The notes below the pieces were generated by a model. It was not told where the DNA came from, searched no databases, and saw only the letters and a list, made by a program, of their open reading frames with translations. A program made the position numbers and the translations under genes. 64,000 nucleotides of DNA from Solibacillus palustris (GTDB taxonomy: Bacteria > Bacillota > Bacilli > Bacillales_A > Planococcaceae), in NCBI RefSeq assembly GCF_022549215.1, contig NZ_JAKZFC010000004.1:186001-250000 (forward strand), given 5' to 3'. Of the stretch, positions 17,113 through 26,148 are shown one piece after another (positions within the stretch are counted from its first letter, which is position 1; each line of letters opens with the position of its first letter).

Positions 17113-18306
17113 ATGAAGAAAACGTCTTTGTTACAAGAAGAAAAGCATTCAACAATACTGTTTTTATGGCTATTTTATGTTGTATTTTTTGTATATGAAA
17201 TATTGTATAATAACCTTTTCCCAGCATTTCCATGGAGCGATGCTAATGCAAAGAGTACAATATGGTACGATTTTATGTTTGTTAAATATGGAGTTATGAT
17301 TGCACTCATCCCTTTATCTATTTATTTGATTAAAAAGGAGCAAACAGAATCTGTAAAATACATATTATTTTTCGGTTATTTTTTAACTAATGTAATTTCA
17401 GATATATTGTATTATAAAGACAGTACGCTTACTTACACTAGCGGAAACATGGTAGAACTTGTAGTTGTACTTTTCGCTCCAATCTTTGTAAACAAGAAAT
17501 TTACATATTTTATAACAGTTGGTTTATTACTAAAATATATTTTGGTTGGTATATTTATACAGGATCCATTGATTTTGTTTCCAATTAGTATATTGATAGT
17601 GCTGTCATTTATTTCCTTTGTACTACTTCATCGTTTTTTAAATTATATAAAAGCGTTGAAGTACTCATATGACGAACAATTGGAAGGTATTGTTAAAGGA
17701 GTCATTGCAATACTGGAGTTAAAGGATCCGTATACTCGTGGACATAGTGAACGAGTTGCTGCATATGCAATGAACATGGCAGAAGCTACTGAAAAATTTA
17801 AACCGTCCGAGTTAAATTATTTTTATTATGCCTGTCTATTACATGATATTGGGAAAGTTAATATACCGGACTCGATTTTGACAAAGTCTGGTAGATTGAC
17901 AGATGAAGAATATAGTATAATTAAGACGCATCCGGTTGTTGGAGCCGAAGCGATTCGAGATGTCGATGGGATTGCTGATAATATTGAAGTGATTTACCAT
18001 CATCATGAAAGATGGGACGGCAAAGGGTATCCAGATGGACTGGCCGGGGGAGATATTCCTTTTTTAGCCAGAATTACGGCGGTTGCCGATGCTTTTGATG
18101 CGATGACTTCATCCAGGTCCTATCGTCCGGCACTTCAATTTGAAGAAGCATATAAACGAATTCTCGATGGACAAGGGAGTCAGTTCGATCCACAACTGAT
18201 CGAATTATTTAAACAAGTTTACCCTCAATGGATGCAAATTTCTAAAACATATCGAAAGGGTATGTACATGAGAGGAGGAGAAAAACGTGAAAATTCGCAA
18301 ACTTAA
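17113..18306 (+). CDS. membrane-anchored HD-GYP domain protein
   Basis: 397 residues. About six membrane helices fill 12-182. An HD-GYP domain follows, with HD at 244-245 (LLHDIGKVNIPDSIL), HHHER at 296-300 and GYP at 305-307 (WDGKGYPDGL), all metal ligands intact. HD-GYP enzymes hydrolyse c-di-GMP or related cyclic dinucleotides. The membrane half may be a sensor. SD GAGGTG before ATG. Its last 20 bases overlap a micro-ORF with a very strong SD, and a PqqD-M50 protease follows, so its output or input may be tied to that peptide (inference). Confidence 0.88.
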   Translation: MKKTSLLQEEKHSTILFLWLFYVVFFVYEILYNNLFPAFPWSDANAKSTIWYDFMFVKYGVMIALIPLSIYLIKKEQTESVKYILFFGYFLTNVISDILYYKDSTLTYTSGNMVELVVVLFAPIFVNKKFTYFITVGLLLKYILVGIFIQDPLILFPISILIVLSFISFVLLHRFLNYIKALKYSYDEQLEGIVKGVIAILELKDPYTRGHSERVAAYAMNMAEATEKFKPSELNYFYYACLLHDIGKVNIPDSILTKSGRLTDEEYSIIKTHPVVGAEAIRDVDGIADNIEVIYHHHERWDGKGYPDGLAGGDIPFLARITAVADAFDAMTSSRSYRPALQFEEAYKRILDGQGSQFDPQLIELFKQVYPQWMQISKTYRKGMYMRGGEKRENSQT

Positions 18307-18352
18307 TAAAATTAAAGTGACTTGCTGGTGGTGTTGGTTAATTCCGAAATGA
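18287..18352 (+). CDS. 21-residue Trp/Cys-rich micro-peptide (candidate signal peptide, RiPP-like precursor or attenuator leader)
   Basis: GTG 18287 has the near-consensus SD AGGAGGAG (18273-18280) six bases upstream and overlaps the HD-GYP stop in another frame. The peptide begins with a basic half (RKLNKIK) and ends T-CWWCW-LIPK. A hairpin with T-tail (18368-18397) lies before the PqqD-M50 gene, as is common between RiPP precursors and their enzymes. The alternative reading is a Trp/Cys leader peptide controlling that hairpin by attenuation. Direct evidence is SD, context and composition only. Confidence 0.55.
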   Translation: MKIRKLNKIKVTCWWCWLIPK

Positions 18353-18367
18353 TTAGTAAGTACTTAT

Positions 18368-18397
18368 AGGATGCTGTAATTTCAGCATCCTATTTTA
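18368..18397 (+). terminator. intercistronic terminator/attenuator hairpin
   Basis: AGGATGCTG (18368-18376) and CAGCATCCT (18383-18391) pair perfectly around a 6-base loop, followed by ATTTTAATTT. It lies between the micro-ORF and the protease gene, so it can lower or regulate protease expression relative to the peptide. Confidence 0.75.
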
Positions 18398-18418
18398 ATT
18401 TATAGAGGAGGCTATATA

Positions 18419-19612
18419 TTGAAAGTATCCTTACAATCCAAAATAACGTTATATCCGCTATCCATTCAAAAAGATAAAAAAAATTATATCGTGGAGGAGC
18501 CGATTTCTGGTGATTTCTTTGAATTACCTGAGATAAGTGTTGATGCAATTAAACGATTGGACAAAGGTGAAGGTCTAGCTGCGATTGAAAAGACACTAAA
18601 AGATTCTTATCCCGAGGAAGAAGTGGATATCATTGAATTTGTAGATCAATTGGTAGAGTTAGGCCTTGTTCAAGATGTGGATGGGGTTCGAGTTAATAGA
18701 GATAAAGAGAAGCAGGCTAAATCTGTATCAAATGCAGGTGGTTTCTTATGGATCCCACACTGGGTTGGACATTTGTTTTTTAATGGAACGATGAACAAGG
18801 TTTACTTGCTTCTGCTAGTATCGAACGTATTAATTCTTATTCTAAATCCAGAACTATTGCCCCATTACAAAGACATATTCCTATTCGATTCCATGGTGTT
18901 AAATGTAATTAATTATCTATTAATTTCTATAGTATTAATTTTAATTCATGAATTTGGGCATGTCTTGGCCATTCGATCGTATGATTTACCTGCTAAACTA
19001 AGTATCGGACACCGGCTGATTTTTATTGTTTTTGAAACTGACCTGACTCAAGCGTGGAAGCTCGATCCTAAACAGAGGAATATCCTGTATCTTGCTGGCA
19101 TGTCTTTTGAGCAGATCATTCTTTTCCTTTCATTCGGTTTTATGCTTCTTTTTCCAGATGCAAATTTTGTAGGAATTCTTAGCATCATCGTGTTAGATAT
19201 TTTTATTAAATCAATATATCAATGCTGTTTCTATATGAAAACAGATGTATATTATGTTGTAGAAAATGTAACAGGATGTTATAACCTGATGGAGAGTGGC
19301 AAAATATATTTAAGTTCATTCCTTAAGAGACATCAGAAATCAGGGAAGAATCATAAAGAGATGTTCCAGAATGAATGGAATTTGATTCGTATATATAGCG
19401 CATTTTACATAGTTGGAGTTTTTTTAACGTTACTTTTGACAGTTTTGTATTTTTTACCACAGCTCTATTATATGTTTAGTACAATATATTTTAATATTCT
19501 GGGAGCAGGAGATCGTGCAGCGCTTTGGGATGCTATTGTATTTTTAGTACAGACAACGTTCATGCTTGTCTTGTTGGTTTATTTGGCAAGAAAAGAAAGG
19601 CGTAAGAATTAA
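18419..19612 (+). CDS. PqqD-like domain fused to M50 membrane zinc metalloprotease
   Basis: 397 residues from TTG 18419 (SD GAGGAGG eight bases upstream). Residues about 5-95 look like a PqqD/RiPP-recognition wing. The rest is polytopic with HEFGH at 177-181 and a KTDVYY third-ligand motif at 274-279, as in peptide zinc metalloproteases such as YydH. All zinc ligands are present. PqqD-M50 fusions usually sit beside peptide genes. Here the only candidate substrate is the CWWCW micro-peptide just upstream. No radical SAM or ABC gene is adjacent, so the set is minimal. Confidence 0.8.
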   Translation: MKVSLQSKITLYPLSIQKDKKNYIVEEPISGDFFELPEISVDAIKRLDKGEGLAAIEKTLKDSYPEEEVDIIEFVDQLVELGLVQDVDGVRVNRDKEKQAKSVSNAGGFLWIPHWVGHLFFNGTMNKVYLLLLVSNVLILILNPELLPHYKDIFLFDSMVLNVINYLLISIVLILIHEFGHVLAIRSYDLPAKLSIGHRLIFIVFETDLTQAWKLDPKQRNILYLAGMSFEQIILFLSFGFMLLFPDANFVGILSIIVLDIFIKSIYQCCFYMKTDVYYVVENVTGCYNLMESGKIYLSSFLKRHQKSGKNHKEMFQNEWNLIRIYSAFYIVGVFLTLLLTVLYFLPQLYYMFSTIYFNILGAGDRAALWDAIVFLVQTTFMLVLLVYLARKERRKN

Positions 19613-19633
19613 TAAACGATTCTATAATATTTA

Positions 19634-19840
19634 TTGGGGTATTTAAACAATTTCACAATAAAAGAGGGCACAAAGCTGAATTCAATAGGTTTGCATCGAT
19701 TAAAAAATGATTTCAAAGCAAACTCATATTTAGGAATTACTCAAGTTGATAATCATGCAATGAAAAAAATAATGCTTTCAAATGGCTGCATTCAAAGTGA
19801 AAGTACAATATTTTCATTAGAATATTATGCTGAACAGTAG
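19634..19840 (+). pseudogene. fragment, possibly the C-terminal end of an acetyltransferase
   Basis: The frame from TTG 19634 lacks an SD. Its second half (YLGITQVDNHAMKKIMLSNG) resembles the C-terminal alpha4-beta7 region of GNAT acetyltransferases, but no acetyl-CoA loop precedes it. It is probably gene debris between the protease and the hydrolase. It could also be spurious. Confidence 0.3.
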
Positions 19841-19923
19841 ATATTGTACTTCAAGGAATAGTATTGTTCTTGAAGATACATACTACTAAGCAACATAATA
19901 GTATTTGTTTGAGGTGATTAGGA

Positions 19924-20703
19924 TTGCCAATGTTAGATGTTGAAAGTTGTAGCTTATACTATCAAGCAAAGGGTGAAGGAACCCCAATTGTCTTTATTCA
20001 TCCTCCATTACTTACCTGCACAAACTTTGTTTATCAATTAGAACAATTATCTAAAATATATAAAGTAATCACCTTTGATATTAGAGGTCATGGAAGAAGT
20101 GTGTATTCCAAACAAGCGATCACATACCCACTCATTGTTAATGATATTGTTAATTTATTAAATCATTTAGGTATAGAGAAAGCGTTTATTTGTGGATATT
20201 CAGCAGGTGGCTCTATTTTATTAGAGTTTTTATTGACGAATCCCAGTAGGGCATTAGGTGGTATTTTAATTAGCGGAATGTCTGAAGTGAACGATATTTA
20301 TTTAAAGCAGCGAATTTCTTTAGCAATCAAACTAGCAAATAAAAAAGCCATTTCTATTCTAACACTTGCCATTACATGGGGGAATTCCAAGACTCGAAAA
20401 ATATTTAGTAAACTTTACAAAGATGCAACCTATGGAGACGCACGAAATATCCAGCAGTTTTACCGTTATAGCCTACACTATAATTGTACAAGTCGTCTTC
20501 AAGAGATTGATTCACCGCTTTTGCTTGTGTTTGGTACGAAAGACAAATCATTTCATCAATATGCTCGCATACTGCATGAAAAATTGCCAAATAGTGAATT
20601 AACGTTTTTAGAAAAAGAAAAACACCAAATTCCGACTAAAGCAGCAATTAAATTAAACGAAACGATTGATGAGTTTATCCAGAATCAGCAGGATGTAAAT
20701 TGA
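19924..20703 (+). CDS. alpha/beta hydrolase
   Basis: 259 residues from TTG 19924 (SD GAGGTG seven bases upstream; an ATG at 19930 is the alternative). The nucleophile elbow is GYSAGG (about 89-94), the catalytic aspartate is likely in VFGTKDKSF, and the histidine in EKEKHQIP. The oxyanion motif region is FIHPPLL. Normal length for the family. Substrate unknown: lipase, esterase or haloperoxidase-like are all possible. Single gene with its own terminator. Confidence 0.85.
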   Translation: MPMLDVESCSLYYQAKGEGTPIVFIHPPLLTCTNFVYQLEQLSKIYKVITFDIRGHGRSVYSKQAITYPLIVNDIVNLLNHLGIEKAFICGYSAGGSILLEFLLTNPSRALGGILISGMSEVNDIYLKQRISLAIKLANKKAISILTLAITWGNSKTRKIFSKLYKDATYGDARNIQQFYRYSLHYNCTSRLQEIDSPLLLVFGTKDKSFHQYARILHEKLPNSELTFLEKEKHQIPTKAAIKLNETIDEFIQNQQDVN

Positions 20704-20790
20704 GGAAATAACAGTGGGTAGAACTTCAATTCCCAAAAATAAGTACCTTTTTTAACAAGGAAAGTTGTTTTAAATCACTAAAATAAACAA

Positions 20791-20822
20791 AAGCCTTACT
20801 ATGTTCATATGTAGTAAGGCTT
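20791..20822. terminator. bidirectional terminator
   Basis: AAGCCTTACTA / TAGTAAGGCTT perfect arms around a 10-base loop, between convergent genes. Confidence 0.75.
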
Positions 20823-20966
20823 ATAAAAGTTGTTAAAAACCGAATTGATCTAAAAGAATTTTACTGCATAAAAGGATAGTAAAGTCATATAATTCTTTTT
20901 TAACCAAAGCACGATAACTGGAAGCTCCATTCTTTTACGTCTAATACCCTAATTATTATTATGAAG

Positions 20967-21431
20967 TTATTTAGGAATTACAGGAACCCAAAGTTCGTTT
21001 CTTGGTTTATGCTTTGGTGGATAATAACATTCGATACAAGGTATATCAGCCAGTTCATATCCAGAATTTGGAGCCCATTCTGTGTATAATTGCTTCCACG
21101 CATTCGCTATTCCTGGAAAAACAGCCCAAGTACGGTGAGTAATGAATAGCGTTTCCATATCACTGGTTACCTCTCCATCATATCGGACCCCCATAAAGTA
21201 ATTAAATTCTTCATCCATAATGGTTGACTCTTTTCCACAAACACCTAAAAGACTCTCAAGAGTGCATTTTGGTTCTTCCCAGGACATATCAATCAAATGT
21301 TGCATAAATCCATCTTTTTTAGCACTACTCCAAAGCGTTGGAATTGTTTTAAAGGCTCCACTTGTTTTGACTAGCTTACCTTTTCCTATAACTTTTAAAT
21401 CAAAATCAAGATTCTCAATCCGATAATCCAT
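20967..21431 (-). CDS. GyrI-like / AraC effector-binding domain protein
   Basis: 154 residues, a stand-alone small-molecule-binding domain of the GyrI/SOUL type. The pattern MGVRYDG, HRTWAVFPG, WAPNSGYELADIPCIECYYP is characteristic of the C-terminal sensor of AraC/MerR regulators and of YdeE-like proteins. There is no HTH. It is preceded by AAAGGGG. The role could be binding of a toxic or signalling ligand (family knowledge). The upstream neighbour is a lipoprotein remnant. Confidence 0.75.
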   Translation of the reverse strand: MDYRIENLDFDLKVIGKGKLVKTSGAFKTIPTLWSSAKKDGFMQHLIDMSWEEPKCTLESLLGVCGKESTIMDEEFNYFMGVRYDGEVTSDMETLFITHRTWAVFPGIANAWKQLYTEWAPNSGYELADIPCIECYYPPKHKPRNELWVPVIPK

Positions 21432-21477
21432 TTGGCATCCCCTTTATCATGTTTTGGAGGAAAATTCCTGTAAAAAC

Positions 21478-21659
21478 TTTTAACCTTTGCGTTTTTATAG
21501 CTAAATACATACTTGCCATTTACTCTTGTTTCATAATCAGAAATATTAGTAGAGTATTCACCATTTCAGTTGTCACTTTCTCCTGAACAAGAAAAGGTTT
21601 TATCATTACAACCAATAATCAACAAAATAAAAGGAAACAAAAAATAGCAAGCGTTTCAC
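21478..21659 (-). pseudogene. decayed lipoprotein gene fragment
   Basis: The minus strand has GGGAGG, then GTG (21657-21659) and a hydrophobic signal stretch. A frame change is needed to continue into FILLIIGC (a lipobox-like Cys), then NDKTFSCSGESDN. A TGA follows where a codon such as TGG is expected, before NGEYSTNISDYETRVNGKYV. A frameshift plus a nonsense codon mark it as a pseudogene. The 3' part is missing. Confidence 0.5.
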
Positions 21660-21935
21660 ATTGCGACCTCCCGTTAACCTCATTCTCTATTTTATTCTAC
21701 TTTCAAAAGACTCTATCCTTCTTCCGCTAGACTACCCAATAGGTACATAAGGATTTGTAAATCATTCAACTTTATTATCTCTTTACAAAATAAAGTATCG
21801 TCCTAAATTCTAAATATTAAGTTTATAGGTAAGAGGTTTGCAGATCAGAACGAAAAAGCAGCACACTCGTAAAATTAACGAATGTACTACTTTATTTTTT
21901 TATATTTAACAACAAGCTAACTATGTATTAGATGC

Positions 21936-22070
21936 GCTTAGGTCTAAGCTACATAGGATGAAGTAATTCTAATTCACCTTGTGGACGAACAGTACCACAG
22001 CTAAGCTCGTTTGGATCAATAGTAGGATTCATGCTTTGATACTTTCTACAGCAGTATCAATCGATAAGTG
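21936..22070 (-). pseudogene. internally deleted fragment of a flavoprotein gene 3' end (copy 1 of 3)
   Basis: Plus-strand blocks GTCTAAGCTACATA, AAGTAATTCTAATTCACC, GTGGACGAAC, CCACAGCTA, TTTGGATCAAT and TATCAATCGATAA match the fragment at 28434-28760 in order. A central ~160-base stretch present there is missing here. No intact frame remains. A weak T-tailed hairpin lies just before it at about 21857-21905. Confidence 0.6.
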
Positions 22071-22181
22071 AATTTCTTATAAGAAAGAGAAGTCTGGATT
22101 GTATTTATCTAAAGGTTTTTTCATAAATCATCTGGAATAACCATACCACTAATTATACTCATTGAAAGGTGATAATGTGAA

Positions 22182-22895
22182 ATGTGGTTATTAGGTTTTT
22201 TATGTACTTCTTCAGGAATATTCATAGGCGGCATGATAGCATGGCATTTTAAGGGATTACAGCAGAGGGTAGACATCATTTATGGACTCTGTGCAGGTAT
22301 AATCTTAGGCTTAATTAGTTTTGAAATTTTTCCAGAAGCAATTGAATTAGGCGGGTGGTTAAGTACTATTATTGGATTTACTATTGGAATGATTATATTC
22401 GAAGTATTACATAATAGTTTGCATAATAACCAGGGGAAAAATAGTACTTCAAAGAAAAAATTGTATATACGTACAGGTTTAACATTAATGTTTAGTTTCT
22501 CGGTTCACAATTTACCTATAGGACTTATTTTAGCGACAAATCAAGAATCTGATTTTACAATGACTTTATTGCAAACACTCTTATTCCATAGTATCCCCGA
22601 AGGAATTATTTTGTTTACACCTTTGATTTTGGCAGGTATAAATATCTTTATTGTTTTATTAATTTCCATTATTGTATCGATACCAGTCTCATTAGGCTTC
22701 TTTATTGGCGGTTATTTAGGATTTGATCTCCAGTTAATAAATACCATCTTAATTAGTGTTACTATAGGAATTATTTTTATGGTTACAATATCAGAAATTC
22801 TATACCCAGTATTAATCAAATCTTCAACATTTAAAGTTTTATTTTGGGTCCTAATAGGATTAGGAATAATAGTATTTTATCTAAAATTATTATAA
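22182..22895 (+). CDS. ZIP-family metal transporter
   Basis: 237 residues with about eight membrane helices. The two family signatures are HNLPIG in helix IV and FHSIPEGI in helix V, whose His, Asn and Glu residues bind the transported divalent metal (zinc or iron). A short His-containing cytoplasmic loop (about 75-100) follows helix III. SD AAAGGTGAT before ATG 22182. No metal-regulator box is obvious in the leader, which is occupied by gene debris. Confidence 0.85.
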   Translation: MWLLGFLCTSSGIFIGGMIAWHFKGLQQRVDIIYGLCAGIILGLISFEIFPEAIELGGWLSTIIGFTIGMIIFEVLHNSLHNNQGKNSTSKKKLYIRTGLTLMFSFSVHNLPIGLILATNQESDFTMTLLQTLLFHSIPEGIILFTPLILAGINIFIVLLISIIVSIPVSLGFFIGGYLGFDLQLINTILISVTIGIIFMVTISEILYPVLIKSSTFKVLFWVLIGLGIIVFYLKLL

Positions 22896-23069
22896 GTTAA
22901 TACTTTTCCTTTTAGGATTTACATTATTTTTCAACCCCTAATATGTTGAAAAAGTCAAAATATCTGAACAACTGCGAATGATAGTTGTTGATGGATAAGA
23001 ACAATCTCAGTTGGATAAAATATTTGTGAACTTAAAAAGTTCACATTTTAAGGATTGGGAGGACTAATT

Positions 23070-23411
23070 ATGTCATCTGAAATGGGAGAAATACATCGTA
23101 CAGGTCGAGACATTAACAACGAAATAGTACATTTTGGTGGGCAAGCTGAGAGTGTTTTTAGTTCCTTGGCTGAACAAGGCCGACTTTCAATACAAAAGAA
23201 AGCAGACGAGTTAGCTGCACAGTATCTTGAAAGTAATCCTAATCCAGACTATTATGATTGTGTAAAAATTGTAGCAGAGGGAGTTTTGACAGCAGGGAAC
23301 GAAATCAAGGCTAGCAGTGGTTCTTGGGGAGAATCAGTAGATGCAGCACTTGGTGCTGGTGTTGAAGTTCCAGCAGCAAAAATAGCTTGTAAAAGAATAT
23401 CGATGTCTTAA
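23070..23411 (+). CDS. 113-residue protein of unknown function
   Basis: ATG 23070 has GGGAGG six bases upstream; an in-frame start at 23055 lies before that SD and is rejected. The product is soluble, with alanine/glycine-rich helices and four scattered Cys/Trp positions (YYDCVK, SGSWGESVD, KIACKR). No signal peptide and no known motif. It stands alone between the ZIP gene and a repeat. Confidence 0.6.
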   Translation: MSSEMGEIHRTGRDINNEIVHFGGQAESVFSSLAEQGRLSIQKKADELAAQYLESNPNPDYYDCVKIVAEGVLTAGNEIKASSGSWGESVDAALGAGVEVPAAKIACKRISMS

Positions 23412-23475
23412 TATTAATTCTTGAAAAGCGTAGGCGTATAAAGCTTATGCTTTTTGATATTTATTGATTTTTTTA

Positions 23476-23543
23476 GCTGAGCTACATGAGCAATAAGAGG
23501 AGTCCATCTCTAATAAGAGGTGGATTTTTTCTATTGTCAGATA
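23476..23543 (+). repeat. 68-bp duplicated terminator segment (copy 1)
   Basis: Identical by eye, base for base, to 30915-30982. It includes the last codons of the ORF ending at 30935 and a T-tailed hairpin (CCATCTCT / AGAGGTGG). About 13 bases further, AGTTCGATTATTTTAATAAAGATTG also matches 31074-31099 nearly exactly. Next, 23588-23622 holds an ACTTAAACTAACG-type hairpin related to 27080-27120. Confidence 0.8.
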
Positions 23544-23707
23544 AAACGATAGGGAAGTTCGATTATTTTAATAAAGATTGTGAAGAACTGTACTTAAACT
23601 AACGCAGCACGTTAGTGCAATAAGAATTTACATTAAAATAGTAATATACATCATACACTTTTATTAAATTAAATAAAATGGTTGTAAAAAGAAATTGGGG
23701 GGGTACT

Positions 23708-24253
23708 ATGAAGCTAATAGGGGAACAAATTTATCTCCGACTTTACAAAATTTCTGACGCAAGCGAGTTAGCTAGCTTGCATAATAGAAATCGCGAATTT
23801 TTTCAACGAGTTAGCCCATTACTTCCAGAAGCCTTTTATACAGAGGAATTTCAAAAACAACGCCTTCAACAGGCATTGAAAAAGTCAGATGAAGGGCAAT
23901 TATATCCCTTTGGAATCTTTTTAAAAGCAACTGATAAACTTATCGGAGACATTTCATTAAATCAAATTTCAAGGGGAGACCTACAAAGCTGTTATACGGG
24001 ATTTACTTTAGATAAGGGGTATAATGGAAAGGGTTATACAACGGAGGCTCTTAAAATTGTTGTAGACTTTGCTTTTCAAGAATTAAAACTCCATAGAATT
24101 GAGGCAGGAGCTATGCCTGACAACATAGCATCCATTCGTGTATTAGAAAAAGTAGGATTTGAAAAAGAAGGTATAGCTAAAGAAAATCTGAAGATTAATG
24201 GCAAATGGACAGATCATCAAATATTGGCTATCATCAACAGCTTGGATGTGTAA
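23708..24253 (+). CDS. GNAT acetyltransferase, RimJ/RimL type
   Basis: 181 residues from ATG 23708, directly behind a GGGGGGG SD. The acetyl-CoA loop is KGYNGKGYTTEA at about 109-120, followed by HRIEAGAMPDNIASIRVLEKVGF, the hallmark of the RimJ/RimL branch that acetylates protein N-termini or small amines. It is terminated by the hairpin at 24273-24322. Target unknown. Confidence 0.85.
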   Translation: MKLIGEQIYLRLYKISDASELASLHNRNREFFQRVSPLLPEAFYTEEFQKQRLQQALKKSDEGQLYPFGIFLKATDKLIGDISLNQISRGDLQSCYTGFTLDKGYNGKGYTTEALKIVVDFAFQELKLHRIEAGAMPDNIASIRVLEKVGFEKEGIAKENLKINGKWTDHQILAIINSLDV

Positions 24254-24272
24254 GCTCTTTTCACTTCATTTA

Positions 24273-24322
24273 CTTGAGCGCGGCTAAAAAGACTTTTTGT
24301 CCTTGTGAAGCCGTGCTCAAAT
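24273..24322. terminator. bidirectional terminator
   Basis: TTGAGCGCGGCT pairs with AGCCGTGCTCAA (one wobble), between convergent genes. Confidence 0.65.
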
Positions 24323-24327
24323 CAATC

Positions 24328-25752
24328 TTACCAATAGCCAAGTAGTTTCCACCATAAGCCGCCGATTATAACAAAAATGAGAATCGTAACGATAGAAACA
24401 ATAAAACCTACCGTCCACCATTTTTTCTGTTCAATATAACCTGCGCCAAAGAATACAGGAGCAGGACCAGAACCGTAATGAGTTGTCGCACCAAATAAAT
24501 TACTGAATGCTGCTAATAGGATTACCGAAAGCATGGCTGGTGCCCCAGCTTGAAGCATAACAGATAGAAACGCGGCATACATGGCACTAATATGCGCTGT
24601 AGAACTTGCAAAGAAATAGTGTGAATAGAAATAGATAAGTGCTAATATCAATACCGCAAACATCCAATTATAGCCAGACACAAACGAACTGACCTCTTTA
24701 CTAAACCACGGAATCAGTCCAAGCTTGTTCATGTAAGAGGCCATCATAAAGAGCGTCGCAAACCAAACAAGCGTATCCCAGGCTCCTTGTTCATTTTTAA
24801 TATCTGACCATGTTAGTACTTCTAATAATAAAAGTAAGGAAAGCCCTATTAAAGCAGCAGTTGTGGCACCAATGCCTAAAGAATCCCCACCAATCCAAAG
24901 TCCTAAAATAACAATAAACACTGCAATCATGCGTTTCTCAGAGCTTTTTAATGGCCCAAACTCATCTAATTTCTCTTTGGCAATTCGACTTGCTTCTGGA
25001 GTTTGTTTAATCTCTGGAGGAAAAATCTTATAGATAATAAATGGAACAACAATCAATGCTACTAATCCTGGAGCAATCATAGCAGTTGCCCACCCAAACC
25101 ACGTTATTGTCACACCAGCCGTATCACTTGCTAGCTTAACAATTAAAGGATTGGCTGCCATAGCTGTCATAAACATAGCTGATGTAATCAAGTTCCCTTG
25201 AAATCCTACCGTCAAAAGAAAGGCTCCCATTTTACGTTCTGTACCATCTTCTGGTTTAGAACCAAATGTATGTGATAAGGATTGGATAATAGGAAAAATC
25301 ACACCACCTGCACGTGCCGTATTACTCGGAATAGCAGGTGCCAAAATTAAATCGCTTAGCAATAAAGAATACGACAAGCTTAAAGTTTTCTTTCCAAATA
25401 ACCGAACAAATACATAAGCTATACGTTCACCTAACCCCGTCTTAATAAATCCACGCGAAATAAAGAACGCAATAACGATAAGCCAAATAGTCGAATTACC
25501 AAACCCACTTAGCGTTTCTTCAATTGTTAGCGTGTTAGTCACCGCGATCACTGCCATAGCAATAATTGAAATAGCTCCCATAGGTAATGGTTTTGAAATA
25601 AAACCGACAATTGTCGCAACAAACACAGCAAACAAATGCCATGCACTTTCTTCCACTCCAGCAGGTGCCGGTATAAACCAAATAATAATACCAATTGCAA
25701 TGGTAATGAAGAAAGGAATCCATTTTATCGTACTTCCTGATGTTTCTTTCAT
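24328..25752 (-). CDS. DASS/SLC13-type dicarboxylate carrier (YflS-like)
   Basis: 474 residues with about 12-14 hydrophobic segments. It has the DASS substrate/sodium motifs SNTARAGG (about 141-148) and ASSTAH (about 380-385), plus GATTHYGSGPAPVFFG. Length and motifs fit the YflS/2-oxoglutarate-malate translocator group, so malate or a related dicarboxylate is the likely substrate (family knowledge). No two-component system is adjacent, unlike B. subtilis yflS. The ~400-base upstream gap holds no visible gene. Confidence 0.85.
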   Translation of the reverse strand: MKETSGSTIKWIPFFITIAIGIIIWFIPAPAGVEESAWHLFAVFVATIVGFISKPLPMGAISIIAMAVIAVTNTLTIEETLSGFGNSTIWLIVIAFFISRGFIKTGLGERIAYVFVRLFGKKTLSLSYSLLLSDLILAPAIPSNTARAGGVIFPIIQSLSHTFGSKPEDGTERKMGAFLLTVGFQGNLITSAMFMTAMAANPLIVKLASDTAGVTITWFGWATAMIAPGLVALIVVPFIIYKIFPPEIKQTPEASRIAKEKLDEFGPLKSSEKRMIAVFIVILGLWIGGDSLGIGATTAALIGLSLLLLLEVLTWSDIKNEQGAWDTLVWFATLFMMASYMNKLGLIPWFSKEVSSFVSGYNWMFAVLILALIYFYSHYFFASSTAHISAMYAAFLSVMLQAGAPAMLSVILLAAFSNLFGATTHYGSGPAPVFFGAGYIEQKKWWTVGFIVSIVTILIFVIIGGLWWKLLGYW

Positions 25753-26148
25753 GCCAACAAACTCCTTTTATGTGGATCTTCAATAACAATTATGTCCTCT
25801 GTCTAACATTTCACCTTCATTAGTTACTCACATTGAGTTTAACCAATTTAAATTGTTAACTATGCACCACATTTACTTGAAAAATAAAATTTTATAACTA
25901 GATCGTGTCCTAATGATAAGAATTTTTTCATCATTCGATGTATTTTCTTTGGATCTCACCAAAACTCGAAGTTAGAAAGATCACAATAGACTTACTCATT
26001 CATTAATTCATTCGTCTCGTGAACTGTAGCTTTGTAAAAAAGACGATCGTTTATAACAAAGATAGATAAAATTTATAATTCTTGATGGAGTCTTGATTTT
26101 TACCTGTTAAACTCAAGTCACTAAAGGTGAAAAGGAGATATTTTATTT
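25753..26148. other. intergenic stretch without visible genes
   Basis: AT-rich leader of the divergent carrier gene and of the truncated ABC gene. I saw no repeat, hairpin or ORF worth calling. Confidence 0.4.

Noticed and set aside
16853-17233. 126-codon minus-strand frame overlapping the start of the HD-GYP gene
   Set aside because: No SD, runs antisense through a real gene start and through a worn repeat; composition not protein-like.
25535-25789. 84-codon frames on both strands at the start of the carrier gene
   Set aside because: Shadows of the YflS-like carrier in other frames.
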